A stretch of 56,857 bases of DNA, taken from assembly GCA_964653435.1 (NCBI GenBank), contig CAZZFA010000025.1, positions 1 through 56,857 on the forward strand, read 5' to 3'. Under the pieces are notes generated by a model. The model saw only the letters and a program-made list of their open reading frames with translations. It did not search any database and had not been told where the DNA came from. This DNA comes from CAZMVY01 sp964653435 (lineage in GTDB: Bacteria > Planctomycetota > Phycisphaerae > UBA1845 > PWPN01). A program made the position numbers and the translations under genes. This document shows, piece by piece, positions 54,382-56,857 of this stretch (positions are counted from its first letter, which is position 1; each line of letters opens with the position of its first letter).

Positions 54382-55806
54382 ATGAAGACGCTTGCCCACA
54401 CGGAATGCGGCCGACGCACCGTTGATTTCATCGACGACGGCCGCCTGACAGCGCTGGTCGGCAATCCGCCGCCCGACCCCGGGCGTGTGCGGGCCGTGAT
54501 CGCGAAGAGCCTGTCGAAGGAGGCACTGAGCGTCGAGGAAACGGCCGAGCTGATCAACACGGCCGACCCGGAACTGATCGAGGAAATCTTCGAAACCGCC
54601 CGGCGGCTGAAGCGCGACGTCTACGGCAACCGGATCGTCCTGTTTGCCCCGCTGTACATCGGCAACGACTGCGTCAACGATTGCGTCTACTGTGCGTTCA
54701 AGCGCTCGAACGCCGAACAAGTTCGCCGGACCCTTCATGCCGACGAGATCCGCAAACAGGTCGAAGCGCTGGAGAGCAAGGGCCACAAGCGGCTCATTCT
54801 CGTCTTCGGGGAGCACCCGCGCTATGACGCCGAATTCATCGCGACGTGCGTGCGGCAGGTCTACGACGTTCGGGTCGGCTTCGGCGAGATCCGCCGGGTC
54901 AACATCAACGCCGCCCCGTTCGACCACGACGGGTTCCGCACGATCAAGAAGGCCGGCATCGGCACCTACCAGATCTTCCAGGAGACGTATCACCACGAGA
55001 CGTACGCGAAGTACCACCCGGCCGGAACGCGCAAGGGCGATTATCTCTGGCGGCTGGACGCCCTGTCGCGGGCCATGGAATCCGGCATCGACGACGTGGG
55101 CATCGGGGCCCTCTTCGGATTGTACGACTGGCGTTTCGAGGTGCTCGGGATCGTCACGCACGCGCTCCACCTCCAGCAGCGGTACGGCGTCGGCCCGCAT
55201 ACGATCAGCTTCCCCCGGCTGCGGCCGGCGTCCGGCGTGCGGCTGGACAGCCCGTTCGCCGTCTCCGATTTCGATTTCAAGCGTGTGATCGCGATCCTGC
55301 GACTGGCGGTCCCGTATACCGGACTGATCCTGACCGCCCGCGAAAGCGCAGCCCTTCGCCGTGAACTGATGGATTTCGGCGTCTCGCAGATCGACGCCGG
55401 CACGCGGATCGAGCTGGGCGGCTACACCGAGGCGGGCGACGCCCAGTGCATGGAGCGAGAGCAGTTCGAGCTGGGCGACATCCGGTCGCTCGACGAGGTG
55501 ATGAAGGAGTTGCTGGTCGACGGCTACATCCCGAGCTTCTGCACGGCGTGCTACCGGCTCGGCCGGACCGGCGAGCACTTCATGGAGTTCGCCATTCCGG
55601 GCTTCATCCAGCGGTTTTGCACGCCCAATGCCCTGAGCACGCTGGCGGAGTACCTGAAGGATTACGCCTCGCCCGAGACGCGCGAAGCCGGGCAGCGGCT
55701 TATCGCCGCCGAAATCGACAAGATGAAGGACGGTCGGCTCAAGCGGGAGCTGCTCGACCGCCTGCGACGAATCATGGAGACCGACGAACGGGACCTGTAC
55801 TTCTGA
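54382..55806 (+). CDS. hydG: [FeFe]-hydrogenase maturase HydG (tyrosine lyase)
   Basis: HydG cleaves tyrosine to give CO and cyanide for the H-cluster. The 474-residue product has the radical SAM motif GNDCVNDCVYCAFKRSN, the extended core with FGEIRRVNINAAPFDHDGFR and QETYHHETYAKYHPAG, and the C-terminal cluster motif FCTACYRLGRTGEHFM with a later cysteine in RFCTPNAL. AAGGAG lies upstream of ATG 54382. It follows hydE directly. Confidence 0.97.
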   Translation: MKTLAHTECGRRTVDFIDDGRLTALVGNPPPDPGRVRAVIAKSLSKEALSVEETAELINTADPELIEEIFETARRLKRDVYGNRIVLFAPLYIGNDCVNDCVYCAFKRSNAEQVRRTLHADEIRKQVEALESKGHKRLILVFGEHPRYDAEFIATCVRQVYDVRVGFGEIRRVNINAAPFDHDGFRTIKKAGIGTYQIFQETYHHETYAKYHPAGTRKGDYLWRLDALSRAMESGIDDVGIGALFGLYDWRFEVLGIVTHALHLQQRYGVGPHTISFPRLRPASGVRLDSPFAVSDFDFKRVIAILRLAVPYTGLILTARESAALRRELMDFGVSQIDAGTRIELGGYTEAGDAQCMEREQFELGDIRSLDEVMKELLVDGYIPSFCTACYRLGRTGEHFMEFAIPGFIQRFCTPNALSTLAEYLKDYASPETREAGQRLIAAEIDKMKDGRLKRELLDRLRRIMETDERDLYF

Positions 55807-55881
55807 CCTCGCGGGGGCGGCCGCCCGGTCACCACAGGCCACCGGCAACCCGCTCCCCAACCGGCGAGTGTTCGCTTCCCA

Positions 55882-56857
55882 ATGTCCTACCGCCGCGAAC
55901 ATGACCTTCTGGGCCCTCGCGACGTGCCGGCCGACGCCCTGCACGGCATCCACACCGAGCGCGCGATCGAAAGCTTTCCGCTTGCGCGGCGGCCCGTGAA
56001 CCCGGCCCTTATCCATGCGTACGGAGCGGTCAAGCTCGCGTGCGCCCGCACCAATCACGAGTTGGGCGCCTGGGAACCGGTCAAGGCGGCGGCGATCGAG
56101 GCCGCCTGTCTCGAGATGATGGAAGGCCGGCTCGACGCTCACATCCTCGTCGATGCGCTCCAGGGCGGAGCGGGGACGTCGACGAACATGAACGTCAACG
56201 AGGTTATCGCGAACCGCGCAATCCGGATCCTCGGCGGCGTGCCAGGCGATTACGACACGGTGCACCCTCTCGAAGACGTCAACCGACACCAGTCGACCAA
56301 CGACACCTACCCCACCGCCCTCAAGGTGGCGGCGATCCGGCGCCTCCGCGACCTGGAGCGCGAGGTCGTGGGCCTGCTCGAGGCCTTCCAGCAGAAGGAG
56401 AAGCAATTCGCCGACGTCGTCAAGGTCGCCCGGACCGAGCTGCAGGACGCGGTGCTCATCACGCTGGGCCGCGAGATGTCCGCCTATGCCGAGGCGATCG
56501 GCCGCGACCGCTGGCGGATCTACAAGTGTGAAGAGCGGCTCCGCGTGGTGAACCTCGGCGGCACGGCCGTCGGCACCGGCCTCGCCGCGCCGCGGGCCTA
56601 CATCTTTCGCGTCGTCGAGCACCTTCGCGAGATCACCGGCCTGGGTCTGGCTCGCGCCGAGAACCTGGTCGATGCCACGCAGAACTGCGATGCCTTCGTC
56701 GAGGTCAGCGGCATCCTGAAGGCCTGCGCGAGCAATCTGCTCAAGATCGCCTCCGACCTTCGCCTGCTTTCGTCCGGGCCCGACGCCGGCCTCGGCGAGA
56801 TCCGCCTGCCCCCGCGACAGCCCGGGTCGTCGATCATGCCGGGAAAGGTCAACCCCG
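55882..56857 (+). CDS. aspA: Aspartate ammonia-lyase-like protein, cut by the window edge
   Basis: The reading frame from ATG 55882 (MSYRREHDLLGPRDVPADAL) has no stop before the window ends; 325 residues are visible and the product is likely ~450-470 long. QGGAGTSTNMNVNEVIANRA, RHQSTNDTYPTALK and SSIMPGKVNP at the very end are the fumarase/aspartase signatures. The enzyme releases ammonia and fumarate from aspartate. A gene of this type beside hydE and hydG is a known arrangement in some hydrogenase-maturation clusters, often with hydF near; hydF is not in the window. Confidence 0.9.
   Translation, partial: MSYRREHDLLGPRDVPADALHGIHTERAIESFPLARRPVNPALIHAYGAVKLACARTNHELGAWEPVKAAAIEAACLEMMEGRLDAHILVDALQGGAGTSTNMNVNEVIANRAIRILGGVPGDYDTVHPLEDVNRHQSTNDTYPTALKVAAIRRLRDLEREVVGLLEAFQQKEKQFADVVKVARTELQDAVLITLGREMSAYAEAIGRDRWRIYKCEERLRVVNLGGTAVGTGLAAPRAYIFRVVEHLREITGLGLARAENLVDATQNCDAFVEVSGILKACASNLLKIASDLRLLSSGPDAGLGEIRLPPRQPGSSIMPGKVNP

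Overview
The window looks like a piece of a draft or metagenome-assembled genome of an anaerobic, fermentative member of the Planctomycetota, probably Phycisphaerae-like. The signs are high GC with G/C-rich third codon positions, planctomycete-type pseudopilins ending in a FADGHVEW motif, a PEP-CTERM protein, secreted proteins with EF-hand/dockerin-like DGDVDLSDF...CFNGPN tails, LpxK (so an outer membrane with lipid A), and a set of genes for H2 and ferredoxin metabolism. The taxonomy is inference; no rRNA or other marker is present. Two runs of N (10044-10087 and 35245-35254) show that it is a scaffold.

Layout. (1) 1-12640: surface and secretion genes: a pseudopilin, a PEP-CTERM protein, a 1606-residue glycosidase-like multidomain protein and a Kelch/LamG protein, interrupted by an IS66-type element lying inside an IS3-type orfA. 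(2) 12650-15070: a phage-derived patch: a large unrecognised gene, the tail of a terminase gene in another frame, and a small zinc-ribbon gene. (3) 15116-20447: housekeeping genes tatC, ribH, nusB and ftsY, a Tat-exported metallophosphoesterase and an alpha/beta hydrolase. (4) 20522-28397, all on the minus strand: an archaeal-type topoisomerase VI (top6B, top6A) with a Doc/AbrB-type toxin-antitoxin pair wedged between its subunits, followed by a Memo-family protein, lpxK, a deoxyhypusine-synthase-like gene and a pseudopilin. (5) 28594-33319: a CpaE-like ATPase, a frameshifted trans-sulfuration enzyme, cysK and an NrpR-type regulator. (6) 33664-44027: gdhA (divergent from the NrpR-like gene), nfnAB, a KaiC-like/PEP-synthase-type fusion and a fused indolepyruvate:ferredoxin oxidoreductase.

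(7) 44331-56857 is the most interesting region. It is a compact [FeFe]-hydrogenase locus: rex, the three subunits of an NAD-linked, probably electron-bifurcating hydrogenase (hydC, hydB, hydA), a second H-cluster protein fused directly to a histidine kinase, three receiver-containing genes (the third also carrying a kinase), the maturases hydE and hydG, and an aspartate ammonia-lyase cut by the window edge. A Rex-type operator overlaps the -10 box of the promoter in front of rex. Together the genes suggest a cell that ferments amino acids and sugars, moves electrons between ferredoxin, NADH and NADPH (IOR, Nfn, hydrogenase), senses NADH/NAD+ through Rex, and may also sense H2 or redox state through a hydrogenase-derived kinase with its own phosphorelay.
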